The notes beneath the pieces were generated by a model. The model did no database searches. It had not been told where the DNA came from and saw only the letters and a program-made list of their open reading frames with translations. A program made the translations under genes and the position numbers. From the NCBI GenBank assembly GCA_020831845.1, contig JAFIFV010000008.1, forward strand, positions 1 through 48,577: DNA of 48,577 nt, read 5' to 3'. Each line of letters starts with the position of its first letter. Positions within the stretch are counted from its first letter, which is position 1. This DNA comes from Ectothiorhodospiraceae bacterium. GTDB taxonomy: Bacteria; Pseudomonadota; Gammaproteobacteria; Nitrococcales; Aquisalimonadaceae. Positions 16,197-26,955 of this stretch are shown in pieces.

Positions 16197-19100
16197 TCAG
16201 CCGCCCAGCTCCAGTTCGTCGTCGTCGCTCATGGCGAACAGCGAGGCGTTGCCACCGGCCGCCGTGGTGTTGATGGTAACCACCCGTTCGGTGGCGAAGC
16301 GGTGCAGGTAACGCGGCCCGCCGGCCTTGGGGCCGGTGCCTGACAGCCCCTCGCCGCCAAAGGGCTGCACGCCCACCACGGCGCCGATCTGGTTGCGGTT
16401 GACATAGCAGTTACCCACCCGTGCTCGCGCGGCGATGTGGTCCGCAGTGGCGTCGATGCGGGTGTGTACCCCCAGGGTCAGGCCGAAGCCGGAGGCGTTG
16501 ATATCGTCCAGCACCCGGTCGAGATCCTCCGAAGCATAGCGGACGACGTGCAGCACCGGCCCGAAGTGCTCGCGCTCCAGGTCGCGGATGCCGCCGATCT
16601 CGAAGGCGACCGGGGCGATGAAGTTGCCCTTGTCGGTGTGCGGCCCCAACGGCGCCTCGCCGACCATGGTCCGGCCCTGTTCGCGCAGCGCATCCACATG
16701 GGCCTGCAGGGCGTTCAGCGCCTCCTCGTCAATCACCGGGCCGATGTCCGTGGCCAGCCACGCGGGATCGTCCACCACCAGCTCCCGCATGGCGCCTGCC
16801 AGCATTTTCAGGAAATGGTCGGCCACGTCGTCCTGGATATAGAGAACCCGCAGTGCGGAGCAGCGTTGGCCTGCGCTCTGGAAGGCTGAGGCGATCACGT
16901 CCACCACCAGTTGCTCTGGCAGCGCCGTGGAATCCGCGATCATCGCGTTCTGACCGCCGGTCTCCGCAATCAGCGGAATGATCGGCCCGTTGCGCTGCGC
17001 CAGCGTCTGGTTTATTCGTCGCGCGGTTTCCACGGAGCCGGTAAAGGCCACGCCAGCGATACGCTCATCGGCCACCAGTGCGGCACCCACCTCGCCGTCG
17101 CCTGGCACCAGGTGCAGCACGTCCGTCGGCACCCCGGCCTCGTGCAGCAATTGCACGGCACGGTGACCGATCAGCGTGGTCTGTTCCGCCGGTTTGGCCA
17201 CCACGGCGTTGCCGGCCGCCAGGGCGGCAGTGATCTGGCCGCAGAAGATGGCCAGCGGGAAGTTCCACGGGCTGATGCAGACGAACACGCCGCGTCCGCA
17301 GAGGCGGATCTGGTTCTTTTCGCCGGTGGGGCCGGGCAGGGTCTGGGGTTCGCCGAAATCCGCCCGGGCCCGGTTGGCGTAGTAGCGGCAGAAGTCCACC
17401 GCTTCGCGTACTTCGGCAACGCCGTCGGCCAGGCCTTTGCCTGCTTCCCGGGTGCACAGCGCCATCAGCTCGCCCATGCGCTCCTCCATCAGGTCGGCCG
17501 TGCGTTCCAGGCAGCGGGCGCGCTCCTCCACCGGCGTGGCCGCCCAGCGTGGTGCCGCGGCCAGGGCCGCTGAAACCGCCTGCTGCGCCTGTTCTGCCGA
17601 TGCCCAGACGGCCGTCCCGATCCGGCGCTCCCGGTTGACCGGGTCCATGACCGCACGGGTTTCCCCCTTCAGCGGCTTGCCGTCGACCAGGGGCGGTGCG
17701 CTCCAGCTCGCTTCCGCGGCCTGTTGCATGGCCCGGGAGAGCGGCTCGATCTCCAGCGGATCGCTGAGGTCCACGCCGCGGGAGTTGCGTCGGCCGGGGC
17801 CGTAGAGTTCGACAGGCAGCGGTATACGGGAGTGGCGTACCCGGGCGCCCAGCGCTTTTGCCTGCTCCACCGGATCGGCCACCATTTCGGCCACCGGCAG
17901 TTTCTCGTCCTGTATGCGGTTGACGAACGAGCTGTTGGCGCCGTTCTCCAGCAGGCGCCGAACCAGGTAGGGCAGCAGCTCCTCGTGGCTGCCCACCGGT
18001 GCGTAGATGCGGCAGGGGATGCCGCGTTCCTTGACCAGGTCGGCGTACAGCGCTTCGCCCATGCCGTGCAGGCGCTGGAACTCGTAGCGCTTGTCCCCGG
18101 CCACCTCCATGACCCAGGCCACCGAATGGGCATTGTGGGTGGCGAACTGGGGGTAGATGCAGTCCTGGGCATCCAGCAGCTTGCGGGCACAGGCCAGGTA
18201 GGACACGTCCGTGTTGATCTTGCGTGTGAACACCGGGTAGTCCGGTTCGCCGCCTTCCTGGGCGTGCTTGATCTCGGTATCCCAGTAGGCGCCCTTGACC
18301 AGGCGAACCATCAGCCGCCGCCGGTGCCGCCGCGCCATGTCGACCAGCCAGTCGATCAGTGCGTAACAGCGTTTCTGGTAGGCCTGTATGGCCAGCCCGA
18401 AGCCCTCCCAGCCGTCCAGTTCCGGGCTCGCCGCCACGGCCTCGATGACGTCTAGCGAGACATCCAGTCGTTCCGCCTCCTCCGCATCCACGCACAGGCC
18501 GATGCCGGCGTCCCGCGCTTCCCTGGCCAGCGCGGTGAGACGCTCCACCACCACCGGCAGCATGCGCTCGCGCTGGGCGAATTCGTAACGGGGATGCAGG
18601 GCGGAGAGCTTCACCGAGATGCCGGGCGATGCGTCGATGCTCTTTTCCCGGCTGGCGCTTCCGATCGCCCGGATGGCGCGATGATAGGCGTCGAAGTAAC
18701 GTTCCGCGTCGGCCATGGTACGGGCGGCCTCGCCCAACATGTCGTAGGAGTGGGTAAAACCCAGCTTCTCGTCTTCCCGCGCGCGCTTGAGGGCCTCGTC
18801 GATGGTCCGACCGATCACGAACTGGCGACCCATGATGCGCATGGCCTGCCGCACCGCCTGGCGGATCACCGGCCCGCCGCTGCGCTGGACCATGCGCCGC
18901 ATCATATCGCCGAGATCCCGGCCCGTGCGCTCCTTGAAGCGCACCCCCCGGCCCGTCAGCATCAGCCCCCAGGTGGACGCATTGACGAAGGGGGAACTGC
19001 TGTGTCCCAGGTGGGATTCCCAGTCGCCGCTGGAGATCTTGTCGGCAATCAGCCGGTCGGCCGTTTCCGCATCGGGCACCCGCATCAATGCCTCGGCCAG

Positions 19101-19355
19101 GCACATGAGTACGATGCCTTCCTTGCTGGACAGGTCGTACTCGTGCAGCAGGGCGTCCACGCCGCCCTGGGATACCCGCTGTTCGCGTACTGCCTCAACC
19201 AGTCCAGCCGCCTCGCGCTCGATGCGGGCACGGGTGTCGGGCTCGGTTTCCGCCACCGCAACCAGCGTCTTCAGCAGCGTGGCCTCGTCGATACGATAGG
19301 CCTGGCGCAGCGCCAGGCGAAGGGGGGAAGGCGGATCCAGTGGCGGGATAATCAT
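16197..19355 (-). CDS. putA: Bifunctional proline dehydrogenase / P5C dehydrogenase
   Basis: A 1052-residue PutA. The N-terminal third is the FAD proline dehydrogenase barrel (GISVKLSALHPRYE, IQAYQKRCYALIDW, LVKGAYWDTEIKHAQ, and the C-terminal RVYAPVG-like RIYAPVGSHEELLPYLVRR). The C-terminal half is the NAD+ aldehyde dehydrogenase (ISPWNFPLAIF, VAFTGSVETARRI, ETGGQNAM, nucleophile C832 in SAGQRCSALR). Proline is oxidised to P5C and then glutamate with internal channelling, at the membrane face. It begins directly with the dehydrogenase arm and lacks the ribbon-helix-helix DNA-binding domain of trifunctional PutA, so it should not repress its own operon. GGAAGGAG precedes the ATG at 19355. 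It is convergent with putP. Confidence 0.95.
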   Translation of the reverse strand: MIIPPLDPPSPLRLALRQAYRIDEATLLKTLVAVAETEPDTRARIEREAAGLVEAVREQRVSQGGVDALLHEYDLSSKEGIVLMCLAEALMRVPDAETADRLIADKISSGDWESHLGHSSSPFVNASTWGLMLTGRGVRFKERTGRDLGDMMRRMVQRSGGPVIRQAVRQAMRIMGRQFVIGRTIDEALKRAREDEKLGFTHSYDMLGEAARTMADAERYFDAYHRAIRAIGSASREKSIDASPGISVKLSALHPRYEFAQRERMLPVVVERLTALAREARDAGIGLCVDAEEAERLDVSLDVIEAVAASPELDGWEGFGLAIQAYQKRCYALIDWLVDMARRHRRRLMVRLVKGAYWDTEIKHAQEGGEPDYPVFTRKINTDVSYLACARKLLDAQDCIYPQFATHNAHSVAWVMEVAGDKRYEFQRLHGMGEALYADLVKERGIPCRIYAPVGSHEELLPYLVRRLLENGANSSFVNRIQDEKLPVAEMVADPVEQAKALGARVRHSRIPLPVELYGPGRRNSRGVDLSDPLEIEPLSRAMQQAAEASWSAPPLVDGKPLKGETRAVMDPVNRERRIGTAVWASAEQAQQAVSAALAAAPRWAATPVEERARCLERTADLMEERMGELMALCTREAGKGLADGVAEVREAVDFCRYYANRARADFGEPQTLPGPTGEKNQIRLCGRGVFVCISPWNFPLAIFCGQITAALAAGNAVVAKPAEQTTLIGHRAVQLLHEAGVPTDVLHLVPGDGEVGAALVADERIAGVAFTGSVETARRINQTLAQRNGPIIPLIAETGGQNAMIADSTALPEQLVVDVIASAFQSAGQRCSALRVLYIQDDVADHFLKMLAGAMRELVVDDPAWLATDIGPVIDEEALNALQAHVDALREQGRTMVGEAPLGPHTDKGNFIAPVAFEIGGIRDLEREHFGPVLHVVRYASEDLDRVLDDINASGFGLTLGVHTRIDATADHIAARARVGNCYVNRNQIGAVVGVQPFGGEGLSGTGPKAGGPRYLHRFATERVVTINTTAAGGNASLFAMSDDDELELGG

Positions 19356-19405
19356 GGCGGCAGCTCCTTCCGGTGGAGCGGTTCCCTATGAACCGCCCAC
19401 CGTCT

Positions 19406-19884
19406 GAAGCTAGGTGCCACCGTGGAGGCGTGCAAGTTTTGGCTGGGGCGGAGACGTGAGTAGGGCGGGGGACGGCTGCTTCGCTGGTCGCATTCGGGCT
19501 TCGCCCGACGGTAGCAACCGCTGCGCGGTTACTCCCCTACGCGGGTGACTCGGGGGCAGGGTGTCGTAGGGGGGTAATCGCCGCAGGCGATTGCCACCGA
19601 TCCGACCGCGAGGCCGGACAAGCGCCCGCAACACAGCCGGCGGGCCGCACAATGGTGCCCTGAAGCTGGGTGCCACCGTGGAGGCGTGCAAGTTTTGGCT
19701 GGGGCGGAGACGTGAGTAGGGCGGAGAACGGCTGCTTCGCCGGTCGCATTCGGGCTTCGCCCGACGGTGGTAACCGCTGCGCGTTTACTCCCCTACGCGG
19801 GTGACTCGGGGGCAGGGTGTCGTAGGGGGGTAATCGCCGCAGGCGATTGCCACCGATCCGGCCGCGAGGCCGGACAAGCGCCCG
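19406..19884. repeat. Tandem direct repeat, period 256 bp, two copies
   Basis: 19406-19628 and 19662-19884 are near-identical (223 bases each, a handful of substitutions). Each unit contains nested inverted pairs: CGGGCTTCGCCCG, AACCGC/GCGGTT, CCCCTAC/GTAGGGG, AATCGCC/GGCGATT and CCGGCC/GGCCGG. The second half recurs at 28587-28713. The block lies between the putA start and the end of the minus-strand ligase gene. It fills 19356-19912; I see no gene there. It could be a REP cluster or encode a structured RNA. Confidence 0.8.
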
Positions 19885-19912
19885 GCGGCATCCGCCACAC
19901 TGGTTTCCGCAC

Positions 19913-21451
<1,539 letters not shown>

Positions 21452-21528
21452 GCGTTCCTCCTGGCTGAACGGCGCCGCTCCGGGCCCTCAGGCAGCCGGA
21501 GCGGTCGATTGGTCGCGGTCCCGGCCGA

Positions 21529-22704
21529 TCACCAGGATTCGATGTAAACGTCCAGGCCTGCCTCGCGCAGGGCTTCAGCCCTGGCCGTTTGCCATTCCCG
21601 GCGGAAGGTGTCCTGGTCCGTGGAAGCCTGGGCCGTGTATTGCGCCCAGGCATCCTGCAGCACCTGCTGACGTTCCAGGTTGGCCTTTTGCTGTGCTTCC
21701 GCAGCCTCGGTCCAGACGCCCACTTCCTTGAAGTAGCGGACGGTTCCCTCGTGGAACGGGATCACGCTGTCCTCGATTGCCTGACGTTCCAGCACCCAGC
21801 CTTCTGCCGCGGGCGCGGAGTCCTTGTAGTCGTCGTGGTGCTCGATGATGACCTTGGTCATGGCGTAGACCATGTCCGCATCCTGTTCGGCGGTGGTCAC
21901 CAGGCTGGGATAGGCCGTGGTGAAGCCCTCATGGTGACGGTCTTCCGGGATGCCGGGGCCTTTCTCGGTCACGTGTGGGCGATACCAGGGCAGGGTGGAC
22001 AGCATGCGGTCCACGGCTTCCTGGTCATCATGCGGGAACTGCACCAGGTGCACACCGCGGGGGGCATTTTCCACGCGCAGCAGCACCGGCGAATGGCAGG
22101 ACGTTCCAAACACATCGGCGCGGCCGGAGACGACTGCCTCGATGCCGGCGGGGTAACCGCCCACTTCCACCGCCCGCACGTCATCCCAGGTCAGGTTGGC
22201 GTAGGACAGCAGCGCCTGCGTGGCGAGATTCAGCGACGGTGACCCCTGGACGTAGACGATGCGCTTGCCTTTCAGGTCGGCCGCTACGTCGATGCCGGCG
22301 TCACCGGCAGCGGCCAGTGTGTAGCCGCACGAGTCCGCGACATTCCACAAGGTCATGCGGAACGGCTGCGGTCCCCAGGCCTGGGAGCCGAAATCGAAGA
22401 TGCCTTCCTGCGCATAGACCACGTCGGAAGTCCCGGTGGCCGCGAAATTGGCCCGGCCCCGCAGCAGCGGCGTCAGACGGGCGACGTCGTTGCGTCCGGG
22501 AATGGCGCGCAGGTTCACGCCGTACTCGTTCTGTAGCACGCTGCCGATAGCCACTGCCTGCGTATAGGCCGTGGTGCCGGTGGGGTAGGCGGACCAGAGT
22601 ATGGTTCCCGGCAGGCCGGAGCCCGCGGCGTGTGCCTGGCCGGTGGCAATGGCTGCCAGCAGGGCGCCACCCGTGGCCAGCGCTTTCAGGGTTGTTGCGG
22701 GCAT
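21529..22704 (-). CDS. TAXI-family TRAP solute receptor (copy B)
   Basis: A 391-residue periplasmic receptor, equal in length to copy A at 5458-6633 and clearly paralogous: AYPTG, QAVAIGSVLQNEY, IPGRNDV, YAQEG, FGSQAWGPQ, PFHEGTVRYFKE and VGVWTEAAE are shared. A signal peptide is evident, with cleavage near AHA (residues 25-27). GGAGGAG precedes the ATG. It would present a solute to a TAXI-type TRAP permease, but no fused or TAXI-type permease gene is in the window; the DctQM pair at 35889-37737 belongs with a DctP receptor. It heads the TAXI-ligase unit, whose product points to an organic acid ligand (inference). Confidence 0.85.
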   Translation of the reverse strand: MPATTLKALATGGALLAAIATGQAHAAGSGLPGTILWSAYPTGTTAYTQAVAIGSVLQNEYGVNLRAIPGRNDVARLTPLLRGRANFAATGTSDVVYAQEGIFDFGSQAWGPQPFRMTLWNVADSCGYTLAAAGDAGIDVAADLKGKRIVYVQGSPSLNLATQALLSYANLTWDDVRAVEVGGYPAGIEAVVSGRADVFGTSCHSPVLLRVENAPRGVHLVQFPHDDQEAVDRMLSTLPWYRPHVTEKGPGIPEDRHHEGFTTAYPSLVTTAEQDADMVYAMTKVIIEHHDDYKDSAPAAEGWVLERQAIEDSVIPFHEGTVRYFKEVGVWTEAAEAQQKANLERQQVLQDAWAQYTAQASTDQDTFRREWQTARAEALREAGLDVYIESW

Positions 22705-22895
22705 AGCAGAATCTCCTCCATGACACCCGTGACCGGCTTCCCCATGGAGGCCGGTACGAGTGGGATTTGGTTATAAGGTCAGGCATGCCCTGTGACGTAA
22801 TCTAAGCGCTTGTTATTGCTGGCCCAATGGCGGATACGTTCAATTTGCTTGGCGAGAGTGTTCAGCAGACGGAAGCTTGCCAGAAAGCCCGCCTC

Positions 22896-22917
22896 GGGCC
22901 GGCCTTGCGGCCGGCCG
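22896..22917 (-). terminator. GC-rich hairpin after the dehydrogenase pair
   Basis: GGCCGGCC (22897-22904), loop TTGC, GGCCGGCC (22909-22916) lies about 40 bases past the minus-strand stop at 22955. The adjacent TTTCGG/CCGCC context has no long T-run. The rest of 22705-22954 should hold the TAXI promoter; I cannot assign one with confidence. Confidence 0.45.
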
Positions 22918-22954
22918 AAAGGCGGCAATGGAGGAGATCGTTGGCGGCATATCC

Positions 22955-24100
22955 TCAGGGCAGTTGAAGTACCTGCTTGGAGAGGATGTTGCGCTGGATT
23001 TCGTTGGTTCCCCCATAGATTGTGGCCGGCAATGCATCAAAGTACAGCACGAGAGCGTCCACATCGGTATCGCCGTACCGCTGGGGCCCGGCCAGTGCGC
23101 CGTAGGATTCCGCGGATTGCACCGCCAGGGCGGCGATGCGGTCGAAGGTTTCCGTGCCCCAGACCTTGAGCCAGGAAATGTCCGCTCCCAGTGGTTGGCC
23201 GGCGCGGACCTGGTCGGCAAAGCTTTCATACGCCTCGCCCAGATCCGCCACGTCGAGTTCCAGCCGGGCGAACTGATCGACGAAACCCTGATCGGAGAAC
23301 AGGCCACGCGCCTCGGCCAGCGTTCTCAGGCGGCCCAGCGCATTCTGTGCCAGCTTCGGGCTGCCCAGGAACAGCCGCTCGAAGCCGAGCAATGCCTTCG
23401 CCATGGTCCAGCCTTCGTTGGGCGCACCCACCAGGTTTCTCTTCGGCACCCGTACGTCTTCCAGGAACACCTCGCAGAATTCCTCGTGCCCCGCAATGTT
23501 GCGGATGGGGCGGATGGTGACGCCCGGCGTGTCCAGGTCCACGAGCAGGAAGCTGATGCCGGCCTGCTTCTTCGCCTGCTGGTCGGTGCGCGCCAGCAGG
23601 AACATATGGGTGGCATCCTGGGCCAGTGTGGTCCAGGTTTTCTGGCCGTTCACCACGTAGTCGTCGCCGTCTTCCACCGCCTGGGTGCGGAGACTGGCCA
23701 GATCGGAACCGGCATTGGGTTCGGAGTAGCCCTGGCACCAGATATGTTCCCAGCTCAGGATCTTCGGCAGGAACTCCTTTTTCTGGGCATCGGTGCCGTA
23801 CTTGATCAACAGGTGGCCGACCATGATCACGCCCTGGTCGGGTGCCCGGGCAACACCCCAGCGTTCCAGTTCCTCGATGTAGATCAGCTGTTTGGTGGGG
23901 CTCAGGCCCACCCCGCCGTATTCCTTCGGCCAGCCGGGCGCGGTCCAGCCCTGCTCCGCGCGCAGCAGATACCACTCCTTGACTTCGTGCCAGCGCATGC
24001 GCCGGGAGGGGTAGCGCAGATGCTCGGGATAGTTGGCTTCCAGGAAGGCGCGGATGTCCACGCGGAACTGATCGTCGGGCAAGGCGTTCCAGTCCTTCAT
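22955..24100 (-). CDS. Acyl-CoA dehydrogenase, subunit A of a pair
   Basis: A 381-residue acyl-CoA dehydrogenase. CQGYSEPNAGSDLASL and VNGQKTWTTLAQDA are the FAD/substrate motifs, and the C-terminus ends in ATIYGGTNEIQRNILSKQVL. The ALLGFERLFLG segment carries a glutamate where branched-chain dehydrogenases have the base. The start at 24100 has GGAGG upstream and overlaps the stop of the preceding gene (TGATG), implying coupled translation with it. Such unequal pairs are typical of alpha2beta2 dehydrogenases acting on bulky substrates such as steroid side chains (ChsE1-ChsE2, Scd1A-Scd1B); the assignment to that class is inference. Confidence 0.87.
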   Translation of the reverse strand: MKDWNALPDDQFRVDIRAFLEANYPEHLRYPSRRMRWHEVKEWYLLRAEQGWTAPGWPKEYGGVGLSPTKQLIYIEELERWGVARAPDQGVIMVGHLLIKYGTDAQKKEFLPKILSWEHIWCQGYSEPNAGSDLASLRTQAVEDGDDYVVNGQKTWTTLAQDATHMFLLARTDQQAKKQAGISFLLVDLDTPGVTIRPIRNIAGHEEFCEVFLEDVRVPKRNLVGAPNEGWTMAKALLGFERLFLGSPKLAQNALGRLRTLAEARGLFSDQGFVDQFARLELDVADLGEAYESFADQVRAGQPLGADISWLKVWGTETFDRIAALAVQSAESYGALAGPQRYGDTDVDALVLYFDALPATIYGGTNEIQRNILSKQVLQLP

Positions 24101-25236
24101 CACGCCACCTCCTGCTGGGTGTTGCGGCTGAGTTCGAAGTGGCGGCGGCGCTGCCAGGCGGCGTTGCCCAGCCATGCGCTCAGGGCCATGATGCGCTTCA
24201 GGTGGATACCCACATCGGCCTCTTCGGTAAAGCCGATGGCGCCATGAAGCTGCACCGATTCACGACCGATGCGCATCGCCGCGTCGCTGGTGCGCGCCTT
24301 GACCCGGGCGGCAAGGCGCTGCTCCAGCGCCAGCGGCGAGTCAGGCCGCAGCGTGCGAAAAGCATGTCGGAGCGAGGCCTGCATCAGTTCGTGCTGGATG
24401 TAGAGATCCACCGCCCGGTGTCGCAGGGCCTGGAAGCTGCTCAGCGGCTGGCCGAACTGCTTGCGGGTGGCCAGATAGTCGTTGGTCATGCCGAGCAGCC
24501 TGTGAGCCAGGCCGGTGAGTTCGGCGCCAGCCAGTAGCGCGGCGCGGGCCAGGCCCCGCTCCAGGGCCGGCAGACCCTGGCCGGGCGAGGCCAGCATCTG
24601 GTCCGCACTAACGCTGACGTTATCCAGGCGGAGGTCTGCCACCCAGCTCCCGTCCACCTGCTGCCGCCGCTCCAGAGCCAGGCCCGGTGCGTCCGACGGC
24701 ACGCTGTAGAGGGCGACCCCTTCATCGGTTTCCGAACTCACCAGGAATACATCGGCTTCCGCCGGCAGCACCAGGCACTTGCTTCCGTTCAGCACGATGG
24801 CGTTGCCTTCGTGCGTTGCACGGCAGTGCGTGGTTGCCGGATCGAGGTCGGTCGGATCTTCCTGCCAGGCCACCGCGGCGATGGTGGCGCCGGAAGCCAG
24901 TTCCGAGAGCAACTCCGAAGCCGCCGCTTTCCGGTCGCAGGCGGAGAGGACGCTGGCGGTGAATCCGGCCACGGCGACGACGGGTTCCGGTATCCGTGCG
25001 CGACCCAGTTCCTCGGCGACGACGGCCATCTCCCGCAGGCCCAGGCCCAGGCCGCCGCTGTCTTCCGGAACCAGTATGCCCAGCCAGCCGGCGTCGGCGA
25101 GCGTGCTCCAGGTCTCCCGGCTGAACGCGGCGCCGCCCTTGTGCAGGGCGCGCGTGCGGGTCAGAGTGTCGTCGTTGCGCGCGAACTGGACGACCGAATC
25201 GGCCAGCATGCGCAGCTCGTCAGCGGAATCGTTCAT
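24100..25236 (-). CDS. Acyl-CoA dehydrogenase, subunit B of a pair
   Basis: A 378-residue, more divergent acyl-CoA dehydrogenase. LGILVPEDSGGLGLG, a weakened central motif (AAVAWQED in place of AxxEPxxGSD) and the C-terminal LHGAIGFTEEADVGIHLKR are recognisable. Loss of the standard central motif suggests it has given up part of the active site and works only with its partner at 22955-24100. The start at 25236 has GGAGG at good spacing. It is first in the minus-strand pair and divergent from the AraC-type gene, which probably controls it (inference). ETF would be the electron acceptor. Confidence 0.82.
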   Translation of the reverse strand: MNDSADELRMLADSVVQFARNDDTLTRTRALHKGGAAFSRETWSTLADAGWLGILVPEDSGGLGLGLREMAVVAEELGRARIPEPVVAVAGFTASVLSACDRKAAASELLSELASGATIAAVAWQEDPTDLDPATTHCRATHEGNAIVLNGSKCLVLPAEADVFLVSSETDEGVALYSVPSDAPGLALERRQQVDGSWVADLRLDNVSVSADQMLASPGQGLPALERGLARAALLAGAELTGLAHRLLGMTNDYLATRKQFGQPLSSFQALRHRAVDLYIQHELMQASLRHAFRTLRPDSPLALEQRLAARVKARTSDAAMRIGRESVQLHGAIGFTEEADVGIHLKRIMALSAWLGNAAWQRRRHFELSRNTQQEVA

Positions 25237-25393
25237 TGGCTGCCTCCTGTGAATGCTGAATCGGCACCAGCCCGAAGGGTCGTGCCGTGTTTTCCGGATA
25301 CTGCCGCTGTCGCGCATGGCGCCCGGCACCGGTATCCTTTATGTTGAAGCGCCCCGGCTGCGCGTGCTGCGCGGCCGGAGGGCGTGCGGTTGT

Positions 25394-25470
25394 TTGGTCA
25401 CCGGTGGTCGTTCCTGCCGGTATGGAGTCCCGAAGATACATAGTCTGGGCCGTGCCCGGGCGGTGACCAA
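25394..25470. promoter_or_regulatory. Widely spaced inverted decamers between dehydrogenases and araC-type gene
   Basis: TTGGTCACCG (25394-25403) is perfectly inverted as CGGTGACCAA (25461-25470), 57 bases between arms. Both lie in the 313-base divergent intergenic region, which has no gene. Spacing of this kind would allow looping by the dimeric regulator encoded next door. A CTCGCC/GGCGAG hairpin sits closer to the araC-type start. Confidence 0.4.
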
Positions 25471-25549
25471 TGGCCGGACGATTCAAAACGGTTGGCGGAA
25501 ACGCTCGCCGACGGCGAGGAGGAGAGCCCCCTGACCCGGGGTGCGCAAC

Positions 25550-26626
25550 ATGACCACATCGCACCACACCATTCCCATCGTTCAGGTCCGTGCCATCCTG
25601 CAGGGCGCGCAGCATCAGGGGCTCGCACTTACACCGTTGCTGCAGCGGGCCGGTATCTCGCCGGGCTTGCTGGAATCGCCGCGTTCGCGTGTGTCGCAGT
25701 CGCAGTACGCGCAGTTGATCCGTGTCCTGCGGCGTGAGATGCGCGATGAACTCTGGGGGCTGTGTGCCCGCCCGCTGCCGCCTGGCAGCTTTGCCCAGGC
25801 GTTGCGCGTGATGGTTGGGTGCGAAACGCTGGGTGGTGCTCTGCGCGCGGGTTTCCAGTTCTACCGTCTGGTGCTGGACGATTTCGCGGCCCGCCTTCAG
25901 TGCGTGGGCAACGACGCCCATGTGCGCCTGTTCAGCCGCCTGCCGGCGGACGACAGGCAGCATTACGCCCAGCGTACTTTTCTGTTCTTTACCTTCGGCA
26001 TCGCCAGTTGGCTGGTGGAGCGGCGCCTGCCCGTAAACGTGGTGCAGGTCAGCGAACCCGAACCGCTTGAAAGGTCCGAGACCGCGCGCATCTTCCAGGC
26101 GCCGGTCTGCTATGACCAGCCGTACACCGCCTTCAGCTTTGACAGCGTCTGGCTGCACCATCCGGTGCGGCAGGATCAGGCCAGCCTGCGGGAATTCCTG
26201 GCCCAGGCGCCGACAAACCTGCTGATCAAGTACCGGGACCAGTCGCGACTCACGGAGCGCATTCGCCGCTACCTGCGCAAGCATCTCAGCGAGCGCGTGC
26301 CTTCGCTGGAAGAGGTGGCCGAAGAACTCCGCATGACACCGCAGACCTTGCGTCGACGGCTGCGCGACGAGGGAGAGGGGTACCAGACGATCAAGGACGA
26401 GGTGCGCCGGGATGCCGCCGTGGATTTTCTTGCCCGCCAGGACCTGTCGCTGATGGATATCGCCAACCGTACGGGGTTCTCCGAACCCAGCACCTTCCAT
26501 CGCGCGTTCAAGAAGTGGACCGGTCTGGCGCCCGGAGAATACCGGCAGACCGTGCTGGAAGCCCCGGACGCCGCGGAGCCGACGCATCAGCCGAAAGTCC
26601 CTGTCGGTTCGGACGTGACCAGATAG
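25550..26626 (+). CDS. AraC-family transcriptional regulator
   Basis: A 358-residue regulator of the OruR/ArgR-like branch. The N-terminal 190 residues form the AraC-type arabinose_bd-like effector domain (GLALTPLLQRAGISPGLLESP start). The C-terminal domain holds two helix-turn-helix units (VPSLEEVAEELRMTPQTLRRRLRDEG and SLMDIANRTGFSEPSTFHRAFKKWTGLAPGEYR). The ATG at 25550 is chosen because it gives the family start; a GTG nine bases earlier is possible. It likely senses an acid or its CoA ester and controls the divergent dehydrogenase pair. Its last 40 bases overlap, on the opposite strand, the end of the DUF35 gene. Confidence 0.87.
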   Translation: MTTSHHTIPIVQVRAILQGAQHQGLALTPLLQRAGISPGLLESPRSRVSQSQYAQLIRVLRREMRDELWGLCARPLPPGSFAQALRVMVGCETLGGALRAGFQFYRLVLDDFAARLQCVGNDAHVRLFSRLPADDRQHYAQRTFLFFTFGIASWLVERRLPVNVVQVSEPEPLERSETARIFQAPVCYDQPYTAFSFDSVWLHHPVRQDQASLREFLAQAPTNLLIKYRDQSRLTERIRRYLRKHLSERVPSLEEVAEELRMTPQTLRRRLRDEGEGYQTIKDEVRRDAAVDFLARQDLSLMDIANRTGFSEPSTFHRAFKKWTGLAPGEYRQTVLEAPDAAEPTHQPKVPVGSDVTR

Positions 26627-26955
26627 GGGGCACCCGTCTGGCCGTGCCGGGTTACCTGGACCTTTCCGCCTATGGCTGGGGCGGTCTCGGCCAGGGCCAT
26701 GATGCGAACGTCCGGTACAGCTTCAAGCTGCACCAGCACGATGCAGTAGGGCGCCGGGCCGATGGCCGAGGGCTGGACTGACCGATGCACAGTCGTCACC
26801 GCCTGGACCGTGGCGACTCCGGAGACATCCTTCATTTCCGTTTCCGAACTGCCGCAGCTGGGACAGAAACCGCGCTGCACCAACCAGCGCCGCTTGCAGT
26901 CCCGGCAGTGCTCCAGTCGGGGCCGGATGCCTTCCGTTAGCTGTGGGGTCGTCAT
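26587..26955 (-). CDS. DUF35 / OB-fold protein with zinc ribbon
   Basis: A 122-residue protein. The zinc ribbon is C-RD-C and C-PS-C near residues 17-38, followed by an OB-fold (YCIVLVQLEAVPDVRIMALAE). DUF35 proteins bind thiolase-fold partners; in steroid side-chain breakdown the DUF35 domain of ChsH2 activates the Ltp2 aldolase, and archaeal DUF35 proteins bridge thiolase and HMG-CoA synthase. The start at 26955 overlaps the stop of the thiolase-like gene by four bases (ATGA), which supports a physical partnership. GGAGG lies upstream inside that gene. A longer open frame in the same phase begins within the thiolase gene and lacks a start signal. Confidence 0.87.
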   Translation of the reverse strand: MTTPQLTEGIRPRLEHCRDCKRRWLVQRGFCPSCGSSETEMKDVSGVATVQAVTTVHRSVQPSAIGPAPYCIVLVQLEAVPDVRIMALAETAPAIGGKVQVTRHGQTGAPYLVTSEPTGTFG

